A DNA stretch of 64,000 nucleotides. Source: Plantago ovata. Lineage: Eukaryota; Streptophyta; Magnoliopsida; Lamiales; Plantaginaceae. How positions within the stretch are numbered: position 1 is the first letter of the stretch; each line of letters opens with the position of its first letter. Made by a program: the position numbers and the translations under genes. Shown here one piece after another: positions 22,216-32,082 of the stretch. The notes below the pieces were generated by a model. That model was not told where the DNA came from. It worked only from the letters and a program-made list of their open reading frames with translations, and searched no databases. Location: NCBI GenBank assembly GCA_028274465.1, contig CM051457.1, positions 103,973,982-104,037,981 of the forward strand. The letters are read 5' to 3'.

Positions 22216-22697
22216 TGTAGACACCTAAAATTTGATAATTATTGGTGTTTAGGATTCTTTGTAATTAGAGATAATTATCACGAAAATAAGTGATATTATT
22301 TAGAAGATAAGGAGAATCATATCATATCTCTAAAGATATCATATCATATCTCTAAAGATATAATTTAGCTTGCTCCCTAAGTCACCACTAACCTATAAAT
22401 ATGAGATGGTGACTAGAGCTAGATAGTTAGAGATGGAGTCACAAACGACTTCATCAAACTCCCTACTACGAAATTGTAGGTTAAACTCAAAATCAAACTC
22501 CTACTACCAAATTGTAGGTTTAAATCCAAATTCGGAACAAGTCATTTGACCCCGGTAATCAAGTCCATACCCTTAGAGAGAGGAATCAAGAGATCCACGA
22601 TGATTGTAACCCAAAAGTTAACAATAAAATAATTATTCCATGTTCTCTTGCCCTCTTTTTATGTTTATTTGCAGGTTGTGAAAATCCATGGTTAACA
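22216..22697 (+). repeat. 3' LTR (482 bp)
   Basis: Same sequence family as 21212-21682, with a duplicated ATATCATATCTCTAAAGAT segment at about 22316-22352. Confidence 0.85.
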
Positions 22698-22702
22698 TAT
22701 CC

Positions 22703-23153
22703 CTCATTATTATCATTTGTGGAGCTCGCTGAAGAAGAAGCACGACTCTCCACAATCAAGGGCGAGTGCTGGAAGGATTGAGAGAAAATTGATGCTTTTA
22801 TTATTGAAATTACTATATGTGATCTATAGCTTTACCATGGATGAGATGTGGATGAGATGAAAATGATTTTAATTTGTTTTTGTAGTTTTATTTTTAATCG
22901 ATTCTCCAGGTCTCCTACTCTGGCTCTTTTCTGTCATCTCCATTTTAGAGTTTTTACTACCTGGACACGGGACATACACCATGTTTGATTGAGTGGAAGA
23001 TGTAAAACTACCAATTAATATGTTGCATAAGTTTAGAAGGCTTAGGATCAGAAGAGATTTAGATCCAGTCAAATAAAATTCGAGAGTAGTTTTCAGTAGT
23101 TAATTAGTTATGTAGAGATAGATGAATAGATCTTAAATTCAGTGAGAGAAGGA
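22703..23153. other. Intergenic, no gene seen
   Basis: Continues the host sequence interrupted at 21211. Only short unrelated frames are present. Confidence 0.5.
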
Positions 23154-23162
23154 TATTTTTTC

Positions 23163-23999
23163 GGGTCAATTGCATATGATACCCTTCTTAGTGTTTTTAA
23201 TTACATCTAGCCCCCTTTTAGTCCGAATATTGCATCCACTACCCTTACTAGATGAAATTAATTACATGAAATTAATTACATCTAGATCCACGAACTTGAC
23301 TTTTCGCGAACTAATTCATTGAAATTACTATATTTCCCTTTGTCAATTATCAGATTTTTTGGTTGACCAAACAACTTAAGCAGGTGTGGACCTTGATGTA
23401 AATTAATTTGAATTTTTAGGTGTTAAATGTAATAGATAAGTTCTAAAAAAAAAAACAGTAACAGTTCCGATCTGGAGCTGTTACAGCTCCAGATCGGAGC
23501 CGTAAATACCTCCGATTTAAACAGCTCCAAATCGGAGCTATTTACGGCTCCGATTTGGAGCCTTACAACCCCAGTTTGGGGCTGTTGAACAGCCCCAAAT
23601 CGGAGCTATTATAGCTCCGATTTGGAGTTGTTGAACATTTCCAACTCAGAGCTATTTACAGCTGCGATTTGGAGCCTTACATCCTCAAATCGGAGTTGTA
23701 AATAGCTCCGACGCCGAAACTGTTGCAGAATTATTTCGGTACCGGAATTATTCTGGTACCGGATATTGGAGAAAAAGACTGGAGATGAAGAAGAAGATGA
23801 ACAAAAGAAAAAAAACGAAATAGAAAAATAAAAAGAAATGAAAATGAGTTAAGGTTGTGTTTGGTTATCAGGCAATGAATAGTGACTTATTCCTTGGTCA
23901 ACAAAAAAATAGACTCGTGGACCTGGATGTAATTCTGGGACTAAGAGGGTTGTATATGCAAAGTGGTGTCCCAATAGGGGTACCATATGATATTTACCC
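23163..23999. mobile_element. Non-autonomous Mutator-like element (MULE-type MITE) with a palindromic array
   Basis: A perfect 9 bp target duplication, TATTTTTTC, flanks the element at 23154-23162 and 24000-24008; nine bases is the mark of Mutator-like transposition. The ends are imperfect inverted repeats: GGGTCAATTGCATATGATAC on the left, and GGGTAAATATCATATGGTAC on the right when read on the minus strand. There is no transposase. The interior holds an array of inverted copies of GCTCCGATTTGGAGC (about 23460-23720). Confidence 0.85.
23460..23725. repeat. Palindromic array of GCTCCGAT(T/C)TGGAGC units
   Basis: About a dozen direct and inverted copies of CTCCGATTTGGAG / CTCCAAATCGGAG, spaced by GTTACAG, GTTGAACA or TATTTACG. 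Adjacent units can pair into hairpins. The related sequence CTCCAGATCGGAGC recurs in the array at 54350-54600. Confidence 0.8.
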
Positions 24000-24164
24000 T
24001 ATTTTTTCTGGTAGGAATTAAATTTGGTAACCTTTCCCTTGAAACAAAGAATTTTCTTTGTTTATCTAATGTTCGGACAGTGTAGAAAAGAATGGGCATT
24101 TTTGGCATATCACAAAGTTGTTTTGGCATGATGTAAACTGCTCTGGCACTATCATTATATTGGC

Positions 24165-24690
24165 CCATTTTTAATCCACTATGGACAACAATCCCACACA
24201 AAACAAAAGCATTGATTGACATGTACATTTAAAAGTCTCTGTGGATTACCAAAAGTTAGCTTGCTTGCTTCTTTTGCGATTGTGTCAGGTACTTGGTTGC
24301 TCTTTTATACAAATTGGATTTTCGTTTCTTCCATTTCTTCCATTCTTTTGACCGCTTCCCTCACCAATATTTGTTGGATTTGCGTTGCTAATCCTGGGCT
24401 GCAAAAATAGTTTATGAGGACTTTTGAATCAGTTTGTACCTTTTTTAGGCCTAAGTTTGTGCACATATTTATGCCAATTTTTAGGCCATAGATTTCCGCG
24501 GTATTGTGATCTGTTCTTCCCACAAAAAATGCAGTAGCGTTCAAATTTTTCATGCTTATATCTTACTATAATGCATCCAACTCCTACTTGTCCAGGTTCT
24601 TGTAAGACAGAACCATCTATATTAACACAGTGAAAATCGGTAGGTGGTGGATTCTATTTACATGGAATTTCACCTACTTTTTGTACAATT
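24165..24690 (-). pseudogene. LINE-type RNase H (RVT_3) remnant
   Basis: On the minus strand from about 24660, PPPTDFHCVNIDGSVLQEPG with VGVGCIIVR is the start of an RVT_3 RNase H domain. In another frame, HNTAEIYGLKIGINMCTNLG and VQTDSKVLINYF continue it, and NQVPDTIAKEASKLTFG closes it. A frame change and a stop separate the parts. It is a decayed non-LTR retrotransposon fragment or a captured RNase H-like gene piece. Confidence 0.65.
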
Positions 24691-24745
24691 TTCGTATTAA
24701 GATTGTTTTTTGTATGATTTATCATTTCCAAGAGTTGCACCTTAT

Positions 24746-25091
24746 GTGAGTGTTTGCAAATGCTTAGAAAATCAGTTTTATGCTTTTGGAGTAGTAAAAG
24801 TATAGTATTTCAGTGTTTTATTTTATGACTTCTCCTGAAAAAAGCAGATAATCGCCAGAAGCTGAGAAGCTGTTTCTACCTATTTTTAGGAGTTCGTAAT
24901 TATTATTAAACTAAAAATAAGTGTTTTAATTGAATTTATCAAACACCATAGCTTCTACTTATGTGATTTTAAACTACTTTTAGACTAAAATATCAAACAC
25001 CCATCACTTTTGATTAAAATCATTTTTTTTTTAACTTCTAGCAAATTAAGTAGTCCAAAAGTATCTCCTAAAATCATTTGCAAACACTCAC
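24746..25091. mobile_element. hAT-type MITE (346 bp)
   Basis: The ends are a perfect 17 bp inverted repeat, GTGAGTGTTTGCAAATG. GTGAGTGTTTG-type ends are common in plant hAT MITEs. An 8 bp target duplication cannot be confirmed; the flanks are CACCTTAT and TAAATTGA. Inside there is only AT-rich sequence. Confidence 0.7.
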
Positions 25092-25439
25092 TAAATTGAT
25101 AATCATTCAATATTTTTCCACGGAAAATTTTCTCATTTCTAGTTTTCCATATCATCCAACAAAATAAAAGATGGTATTAAGGCAAATAGTTACGGAAACT
25201 GAATTTTATGCATCAAAGTATTGCCTCCATTATGAAGTTTTAGATTTTTCTCACATTTTAAGGTAAATGGAAAAATTGAATAAACACGGAAAAATATGGG
25301 TAAAATGAATAAATCCTTGTAAATAAACTGAAAATTTGAAATAATGTTTAATAAAAAGAGACAAATAATGAAAAAACACGAAAAAATATGTCCAAAATAG
25401 CTAAAACTTAAATTATTTTTTCTTAGACTTATAATATTA
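25092..25439. other. Intergenic, AT-rich
   Basis: A short piece at about 25188-25218 (TACGGAAACTGAATTTTATGC) echoes the host module (GGAAACTGAATTTCATGC at 20577). The rest carries no recognisable feature. Confidence 0.4.
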
Positions 25440-25480
25440 CTAGGAACCGCGTCACACGCTATGCGTGTGAAGCGTAATCT
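25440..25480 (-). mobile_element. Helitron-like 3' terminus
   Basis: Read on the minus strand: a GC-rich hairpin CACACGC-ATA-GCGTGTG, then nine bases, then CTAG followed by T. A hairpin close to a terminal CTRR and insertion before T are the marks of a Helitron 3' end. The element would extend to the right of 25440, but I could not place its 5' TC end. Confidence 0.45.
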
Positions 25481-26059
25481 TGTAAAACATTATTATTTTA
25501 TTAAATAATATATTAAAATAAATGGAGTGAATATATAATTTTCACATAATGACTTCAAACGTAATAAAAAAATAACTAATTGAGTAATTAAACTTAATAT
25601 AAATGGTAATATATATAATTTTTGTAGTTATGCAATTAATAGTTTTGAATTGAACTATAGTAGACATACAAAAAGTATTATTCCGATGAGTTAAGAACCA
25701 TCGGATACATCTCTAAACTTTGGAAATATTCAACTTCAAAATCTGCAATGTATCTTTTTCGCATGTTAATTGGTATTTTTCATCAGTTGAATATATTGTC
25801 AAGTGCTTTATATAAAGATTCTAGTTTCATAATATGATGTTTTTAGTTATTTTTATCGTATGCTTTAAGAATAATTTAAGGTCAAAATGATCATCGAAAA
25901 AGTCAAGAAAATCAAGTGTTACATTTATTATTGGACGGAGAAAGTATGTCTTTTTTTTATAAGAACATATCATGGTTATATTTTAAAATTAAGTATAATA
26001 CGTCATACAACTTTATGTTAAAAATAAAAATTTAAGAAGAGAATAAATAAAAAAAAAAA

Positions 26060-26225
26060 AAATTACGTCAATAAGATTCGAACCCAACACCTTCAACTAA
26101 AATAATGATACAAATAATAGAGAAAAATCACGCCAACAAGATTCGAACCAAACAACTTCAATAAAAATAATAATAAAAATAATGGAGAAAAATCACGCCA
26201 ACATGATTCGAACCCTACATCTTTT
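26060..26225. repeat. Three diverged tandem copies of about 60 bp
   Basis: Each unit has ATCACGCCAACAAGATTCGAACC (here split: ATCACGCCAACA, then GATTCGAACC) followed by an AATAAT-rich spacer and GGAGAAAA. The first copy is more diverged (TACGTCAATAAGATTCGAACC-like). Confidence 0.65.
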
Positions 26226-27010
26226 AATTAACTAATGACACATGTACGCACCAGATTAAAATTGGATAAGCAAGATCAGCGAATTAAAATTGATTGGTAG
26301 GTCAATCAATTGATTGAATCAACAAGCTTATTATATTAAATTTAATAATATTAAGTAAAATTTAAAACTTCATGTATTTTGAAAAGTGACAAAAACACCT
26401 AAAATTTTATCTTTAAAAAAATGGAGGGAGCCATTAATTTTAACGTCTTCACGTGCAAGCTTTTATGCGTCTTTAAGTTGTTACCGCAGTTGGTGTCTCG
26501 ATTCGTACAGAACGTAATGTTGCTTATTTGAAACTGATGAAGACTAAAAGGACTGAAAAAGGCAATATTTTAAAACTCAGCTGTAAGAAGTTTGAAACTA
26601 AAGAGGCCGAGCTTAAAGGCGCGAAGAAAGTGAAGGACCAAAGTGTTAAAAGCAATGAAGAAACCAATGAGAGGAAGACACGACATGCGAACTATTCAGA
26701 GAAAATAGAGAGGCGGGCTGAGATAAGTAAAGATCGTGATTGCGCGCCTTAGTTCGCTTGAGTAACGATACAGTAAAGAAAGAACGGTGTCGTTTTCCTT
26801 GATTGATACCTAACTTCTCCAGTTTCAAGGAGTAATATTAGGAAAAACGACTCAATAATACTTCCGAAGAAATTATATGATTAACCGTTGATAATGAAAC
26901 ACAATTTTCCCCTATGGAATTTAAACGGGTGAATTTTCGAAAATAAAATTTCGCCTTTAAGTTTATGAATAATCCAAACACTTTGGTCCCGGGGTTAGCA
27001 GTAAATTAGA
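26226..27010. other. Intergenic; one lysine-rich open frame of unclear value
   Basis: 26528-26752 on the plus strand is open for 74 codons and rich in K and E, without a domain or promoter that I can support. Otherwise AT-rich sequence up to the broken B3 gene. Confidence 0.4.
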
Positions 27011-27506
27011 AGAGTGGGAAACGGAAGAAGGTTATTCGGATTTTGTGGACAGTGGCAAACGGAAGAAGGTTACGCCGGCACACCTGCCTGAGGAGTTCAT
27101 AGACGCTATGTGGAGAATGGCCGCCGATGGAAAGAATCTGACGGAAGTGAAACTTGTGATTCAGAAGACTAATTTGGTCCCGACTGATTGTTGCCATCTT
27201 ACGATCACAGTTCCATCTTGGAGTTTCTTGACAGGTACAGATATGGAGCATCTCAAGGGCTGTAATGTTGATGATCATGCTGATTGTGTTCTGGTCAAGA
27301 TATTGGACCCGAATTTGGATGTTACTAAAGGAATACATCTTAGAAAGTTGAACAAAGGCAATGACATGACTATGTCTACGTATGTGCTGGATGGATCGTG
27401 GCATAGCATTGTCAAGATGCACAGGCTCAAGGAAGATATGGATGTGCAGTTGTGATCGTTCAAGATCGAGGAAAAATTCCATTTTGCTCTGGTCAAGCTG
27501 TCCTAA
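27011..27506 (+). pseudogene. B3 (DUF313) gene copy, truncated and stopped
   Basis: Closely related to the intact gene at 29171. It shares ADGKNLTE, VIQKT, LVPTDCC, VKILDPNLDVT and LRKLN, all in one frame from about 27045. The N-terminal part that precedes DSGKRKKV in the intact copy is missing and no ATG opens the frame. The conserved tryptophan codon in VQLW is TGA (27453-27455), which removes the last 17 residues; the old stop TAA is still there at 27504-27506. Upstream, 27011-27034 duplicates the AGTGG.AAACGGAAGAAGGTTA segment. Its 3' flank is shared with the 29171 gene. Confidence 0.8.
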
Positions 27507-29035
27507 AAGTCGAAGGCAGTAATGCTTTAAGGTTGAGGGAATCAAATCTTAATATTCGCACTGTCGATGTAACTGTCTCAGTGATTTGCTCACAATTTCA
27601 GATTCGAGACTAGGTATCGTTTTTACTATGTCGAGAGACTGCTAAACATTTAGTACTAGATATGATTGATGTACGTGAGACGTTATCGCTCCATTTTGAA
27701 CTGTCGTATAAAATTTTTGTTTGTCTTTATGTTCAGTATTTTCAGCATACAAAATACAAAAATACTCTTGTTGTTTCGGTTTCTTTAGAAATTTCATTGA
27801 TCTCTAATGTAGATGCAGTGGCCTTACTAAACTGCAAGGATAGTTGCATAGAATGATCTTGTCTATTTAGTTGTACATTTCAACTGCTGGTTGCGCATTT
27901 AGAGATCATCATATTTATCTTTTGGCGTATAGGAGTTTGGCCTTGACTGTAAAACTTTGAATTGTCTCCTGCAATTTGAACTGTCGTTTCTGTCATTATG
28001 TTCAGTTTCATCAGTGCGTAGAATACCAAAAACTATATATGCTGGTTGTGTTTATTTAGAAATGTCATTAACCTCTCAAGTGGATGATCATTGGCTTGGT
28101 CTTCTGGCGTATAGGAGTAATTTAGTGTATGCTACTGACTATATAGCTGATTCGATAAGTTGAAGTCTGGATGAACTTGTGAGAGGAATTCAGAGTTCTC
28201 TAGTTGTGAACTTGTGACAAATCCGAGGTATACTTACGAGTAGTCATTCTAGTTTCTGATGATTCCTTGATATCTATTCAAAAGCAGCTTCATGTTCTAT
28301 TCAACATATCTTACATGTTTACAAAATGACATAAGGCCAATTCATGTATCGAATCAGAACTGCGAAACGGACTTACTCCGGTATCCCAACTCCCAAGTTT
28401 GCAACAACAGTAATCTCACAAAGTTGAGTATGATCCCACATGCATGTATTGAATCAAAACTGCTCAGGAACAGAACAGTGACTAGAAGCTTCTTTGTTCT
28501 ACAAACAGCATGCACTAAATTCGCAGAAGCTATTCTGAAAATGGCAAACAATCAGCAAGCTACAGTACACGAAGCTAAACATAATAAACATAATATTGGA
28601 TCTCATCGGGAAAATGGCAAAATCGTCTAATGGCACATGTAGTCCAACACCGTGGTAAATTTAGTCCACAAATTTCAATCCTAAATCGTACTCTAGTTCG
28701 TAAATTATACTTAACCCTCCGACACGTTGGATAGTGATATCGATGAAATTTAAACTATTAATATTATATTTGACCTAAGTGTATTTTCGCCTTTACCATT
28801 ACCAATAATCTAACCACTTAAACTTTTAGTCATGGCACGTCGGTAAAACCGTAAAAATGATAGAGTATTTACTAATGTCAAAGGCCCTTGCTTTTTATTA
28901 AAACAAAAAGGGTCAAATTTCTTTTTTTTTTTGTTTTGTTTTAAAGAATAAGAAAAGAAATAACAGAATTCGATTTTCTTGAAACTGTTAGAGACAGATT
29001 AGGCGGTTAGTCGGTTACACAAGATTCTTCTCTCC
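27507..29035. other. 3' flank of the broken B3 copy, shared with the intact copy
   Basis: 27540-28250 is a diverged duplicate of 29820-30600 (GATTGATGTAC.TGAG, CTTTATGTT.A.TATTTTCAGCAT, TTTCTTTAGAAATTTCATT). 28253-28440 also matches 40285-40440 beyond the large copia element. 28440-28480 (CTCAGGAACAGAACAGTGACTAG, in part) recurs at 16415-16438. No gene is seen. Confidence 0.6.
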
Positions 29036-29041
29036 TCTATT

Positions 29042-29049
29042 TATAAATA
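29042..29049 (+). promoter_or_regulatory. TATA box of the B3 gene at 29171
   Basis: TATAAATA in CTATTTATAAATAATAAC, about 122 bp before the ATG, which gives a leader of about 90 nt that includes (ACTC)n and a C/T-rich stretch. Confidence 0.55.
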
Positions 29050-29170
29050 ATAACTGCCTCCCCTGTTTTATCACTCACTCACTCACTCTGCTGCAACAAA
29101 ATACTACCCTCCTTCTTCTTGCTCATCTCTGATCTTCCAATTTTTTTTCTTTTTCTTCAACTTGTTTGAG

Positions 29171-29818
29171 ATGGAGAATACTCCGCCTAAATCTGATGAG
29201 TTATCCCAGATGATGCAAGCCAAAGCTATTATCACTGATGATAGAGCAGAAACTAGTGTTCCTGATTCTGTTCTGGGCGAAAAGAGGAAGTCTATTTCTG
29301 ATGGTGGGGTTAACGATGAATTAGAAGACATGGACGCTGGCAAACGGAAGAAGGTTACGCCAGAATCCCTGCTTGATGAGATCAAAGAAGCTATGCGGGA
29401 TATGGCCGATGGAAAGAATCTGACAGAAGAGAAGTTTGTGATTCAGAAGACTTTGGTTCCGACTGATTGCTGCAGGGAGAATAGCCAGCTTACCATCACA
29501 GTTCCATCTGGGAGTTTCTTGAAAGAAATGGAGCGTCTGAAGGGGTGCGATGCTGATGGTCATGTCGATTGTGTACTGGTCAAGATATTGGGCCACACTT
29601 TGGAAGTTACTCAAGGAGTACATCTTAGAAAGTTGAATGAAGTCAGTCATGACATGACTATGTATGTGCTCGATGGATCATCCTGGGATACCATTGTCAA
29701 GAATCACAGGCTCAAGGAAGGTATGGATGTGCAGCTGTGGTCGTTCAAGATCGACGAGGAGTTGCATTTTGCTCTGGTCAAGCTTCTCTTAAAGTCCAAG
29801 GCACCAGTAATGCATTAA
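29171..29818 (+). CDS. B3-domain protein of the DUF313 type
   Basis: An intact one-exon gene; starting at the ATG at 29171 it gives 215 residues. The N-terminal third is polar and holds basic AGKRKKV at about 56-62, a possible nuclear signal. The B3-like part follows: EIKEAMRDMADGKNLTEE, FVIQKTLVPTDCC, the SQLTITVPSGSF strand, VDCVLVKILG, and SWDTIVKNHRLKEGMDVQLW with FALVKLL near the end. These are the conserved blocks of the plant DUF313 B3 group, likely DNA-binding nuclear proteins of unknown target. It is the longest and best preserved of three copies here (16883, 27045, 29171). Its 3' flank has a triplicated 65 bp unit. An in-frame TTG three codons upstream is not used as the start. Confidence 0.8.
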   Translation: MENTPPKSDELSQMMQAKAIITDDRAETSVPDSVLGEKRKSISDGGVNDELEDMDAGKRKKVTPESLLDEIKEAMRDMADGKNLTEEKFVIQKTLVPTDCCRENSQLTITVPSGSFLKEMERLKGCDADGHVDCVLVKILGHTLEVTQGVHLRKLNEVSHDMTMYVLDGSSWDTIVKNHRLKEGMDVQLWSFKIDEELHFALVKLLLKSKAPVMH

Positions 29819-29843
29819 GGTTGAGTGAATCAAATCTTAATTT

Positions 29844-30040
29844 GCACTGTCGATGTCACTGATATGTTTACAGTTTTCAGATTCTAGGCTAGCTATCGTT
29901 TCGATTATGCAGTGTTGATCTCACTGATCTGCTTACAGTTTTCAGATTCTAGGCTAGCTGTCTTTTCGATTATGCAGTGTTGATCTCACTGATCTGCTTA
30001 CAGTTTTCAGATTCTAGGCTAGGTATCTTTTTTACCGTGT
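29844..30040. repeat. Three tandem copies of a 65 bp unit in the B3 3' flank
   Basis: Unit: GCAGTGTTGATCTCACTGAT, then CTGCTTACAGTTTTCAGATT and CTAGGCTAGCT plus a T-rich end. Copies two and three are nearly the same; the first is diverged. The broken copy at 27555 has only one unit, so the triplication happened after the genes split. Confidence 0.85.
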
Positions 30041-30876
30041 TGAGAGACTGCTGAACTTTTACTAGAGTTGATTGATGTACATGAGGCCTTATGGCTCCAA
30101 TTACCAATTTGAACTATGGTATAAAATTTTCGTTTCTGTCTTTATGTTGAATATTTTCAGCATGTACAATACATAAATATGTTGTGTCTGTTTCTTTAGA
30201 AATTTCATTAATCTGTAATGTAGATGCAGTGGACTTACGAAAGTGCATGGATAGTTATCATCTTGAGATCATGTCTATTTAGTTGAACATTTCTATTGCT
30301 CGTTCTCTAGTTGAGCATTTAGAAATCACTGGATTGCTCTTCTGGTGTATAGGAGTTAATTTGGTCTTGACTGTAAAACTTTGATCAAATAGATCTGAGA
30401 CTAGCTTCAGTGCACTTTCCATGTTACATACTGTATCAGATAGCAGTACACATTGTATATAGCTGATTCGATTACTTGAAGTCCAATGAACTTGTGAGAG
30501 GAGTTCTCTAGTTGGAACAGGCGGAGTATAAATATACATAACAAATCCGAGGTATATTGGTGATGTTTCACATTACCAGTAGTCATTCTTGTTTCTGATG
30601 CAAAATAATAGCCTTTAGCTGTAGTACTATGTATAATGCCCTTTTCTCTCTAAATAAGTGCATCAATACTGTTTATTCCATCTTGGTATTAGATTTGTAG
30701 TACTAGTAACTTCGATCAAACCTGCAGATCGAATGAGTAAATGGTTAATTAAGCACAGTTCTCTGAGATACAAGCACATCTTAATTTCCGGTTAAAGCAA
30801 GTTGTCTTGAGTTCGAGCATTATAGGATACAGGTGCCTTCAGTTTCTTTTAGGCAACCACAAAAAAACAAAGCAAA
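30041..30876. other. 3' flank of the B3 gene, no gene
   Basis: Diverged duplicate of 27600-28260 up to about 30600, then unassigned sequence until the PAH fragment. Confidence 0.5.
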
Positions 30877-30880
30877 TGGC

Positions 30881-31015
30881 TTCAACAATTTCTTGGTCTT
30901 CGGCTATAGCCTTTCTTACATCAACTTGTTCGATGTGCAGTCGTAAGTATTTCTTGTTATTGACCTTTAGGATAGGCCACCATACTGGGAACAGATCTTA
31001 CCACCGTGTTTAGCA
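30881..31015 (-). pseudogene. Internal fragment of a PAH gene copy
   Basis: Plus-strand text CAACAATTTCTTGGTCTTCG, TATAGCCTTTCTTAC, TCAACTTGTTCGATGTGCAG and ACCACCGTGTTTAGCA lines up with 7010-7155 of the intact PAH gene (CTAACAATTCGTTCCGCTTC, TATGGCCTTTTTTAC, TTAACATGTTCGTCGTGCAG, CCACCGTATTTGTTGC). It corresponds to the basic C-terminal part of the protein. It has indels and no frame. It ends at the start of the RING pseudogene. Confidence 0.65.
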
Positions 31016-31019
31016 TTTG

Positions 31020-31550
31020 ATGGCGCACTCAAATCATCAAAACAATTTCCTCCACGCTTACAATTAGCTGGCAGAATGGGCCGTTTTACAACGACAACGC
31101 ATTGAGGCCTGGCGAGCGATTTATAGTCATGGATCCATTACCGATGAGTTAAGGTCTTTAGAGGCGGCAATGGGAATGTCGTCGACTCATGAATCGGATG
31201 AGCTAAGCAGTTTGGACAGCAGCTTCCAACGTGACCTTGGTGATTTGACAGATTTATATCAGATGAGGTGGATTGAATCAGATGTGGTGTCTGAAAGTAT
31301 TGCCATGAGTAGTTATAATAATGTGGTTCCAGCTACCGAGGAATTGATTGAATCATTGGTCCGCAAGACTAGTACTATTGATGATGAATTTATTGATCAG
31401 GAGGAAGAAGATACTTGTTCAATTTGCTGCCAACACTACAACCCTGCTAGCTCTCATGTGTTCGATAGTGATTGCATTTCTTCATGGTTGAGGATTAGTC
31501 ACCTTTGCCCATTGTGCCGTTACCCCATGCCAATTCATGATCCAACTTAA
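31020..31550 (+). pseudogene. RING-H2 E3 ligase-like gene, inactive copy
   Basis: An intronless copy. The ATG at 31020 opens a frame that meets TAG at 31065-31067 after 15 codons and then stays open to 31550. The C-terminal end resembles a RING-H2 finger: CSIC, then SSHVFDSDC, ISSWLR and CPLC. The third ligand position is S instead of C, the fifth is D instead of H, and about ten residues before them are missing, so zinc binding and E2 docking should fail. The part ahead of it (TEELIESLVRKT) fits plant RING-H2 ligases. It starts right at the edge of the PAH fragment and has no promoter of its own that I can see. Confidence 0.7.
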
Positions 31551-32082
31551 CTAATTCTTCCATTCAAATCATTTCAAATTTTTATTAACTCTTTAAATTT
31601 ATGTTGCTTTTTGAATATTTAGTTACATTTGGTGATTTAGCAACAGCTGGTGTCATAGATGTCATGATTAATCATGTATAGATGATCATATCATACTACT
31701 AACTACTGTACTTATTAATAATCATCCAAGGCAAAAGTGGACATAAAGATTGGAGAGCAATAAGCTCAACGAGTTTCTTTGATTATATTCAAAGATACAA
31801 ACATCAACTTCTTCAAAGCTTACTTAATTTGCTCCAACATCTTTAGTTCCAGTCTAAACAGTACTTGGATGAATATACAAAATTGACCTCTCAGCTATTG
31901 AGGCCTACTTCCACCAAGATTCTAACTTGAACTAGAGAAAAAACAAAGAGATGCATGCACATAGTAAAGAAAAGAAAACACCCACTGATTGCTTTTCTAC
32001 AGGCTCCGCTTCTGCCTTAGTACAGCTATATGGAAACAGATATGGACTTTACAGATTCTTCCTCAGATACAATAGCAAATCG
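31551..32082. other. Intergenic between converging genes
   Basis: No domain or TE end is seen. It probably contains the 3' untranslated region of the gene at 32083-33573. Confidence 0.4.

Larger units (their letters stand above)
21212..22697 (+). mobile_element. Small non-coding LTR element (TRIM/LARD, gypsy-type primer site)
   Basis: The left LTR is 21212-21682 and the right LTR 22216-22697. Both start TGTAGACACCTAAA and end CCATGGTTAACA, so the termini are TG..CA. A 5 bp target duplication TATCC flanks it (21207-21211 and 22698-22702). After the left LTR comes AATTGGCACACCCAGTGGGA, a primer site of the kind seen in Ty3/gypsy elements. A purine-rich tract CGAGGGGGCATT precedes the right LTR. 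The LTRs differ by many substitutions and a short tandem duplication (ATATCATATCTCTAAAGAT) in the right copy, so it is not recent. The 533 bp interior has no coding capacity. Confidence 0.9.

Noticed and set aside
26528..26752. 74-codon lysine/glutamate-rich frame
   Set aside because: Low-complexity composition, no domain, and no supporting promoter or splice signals.
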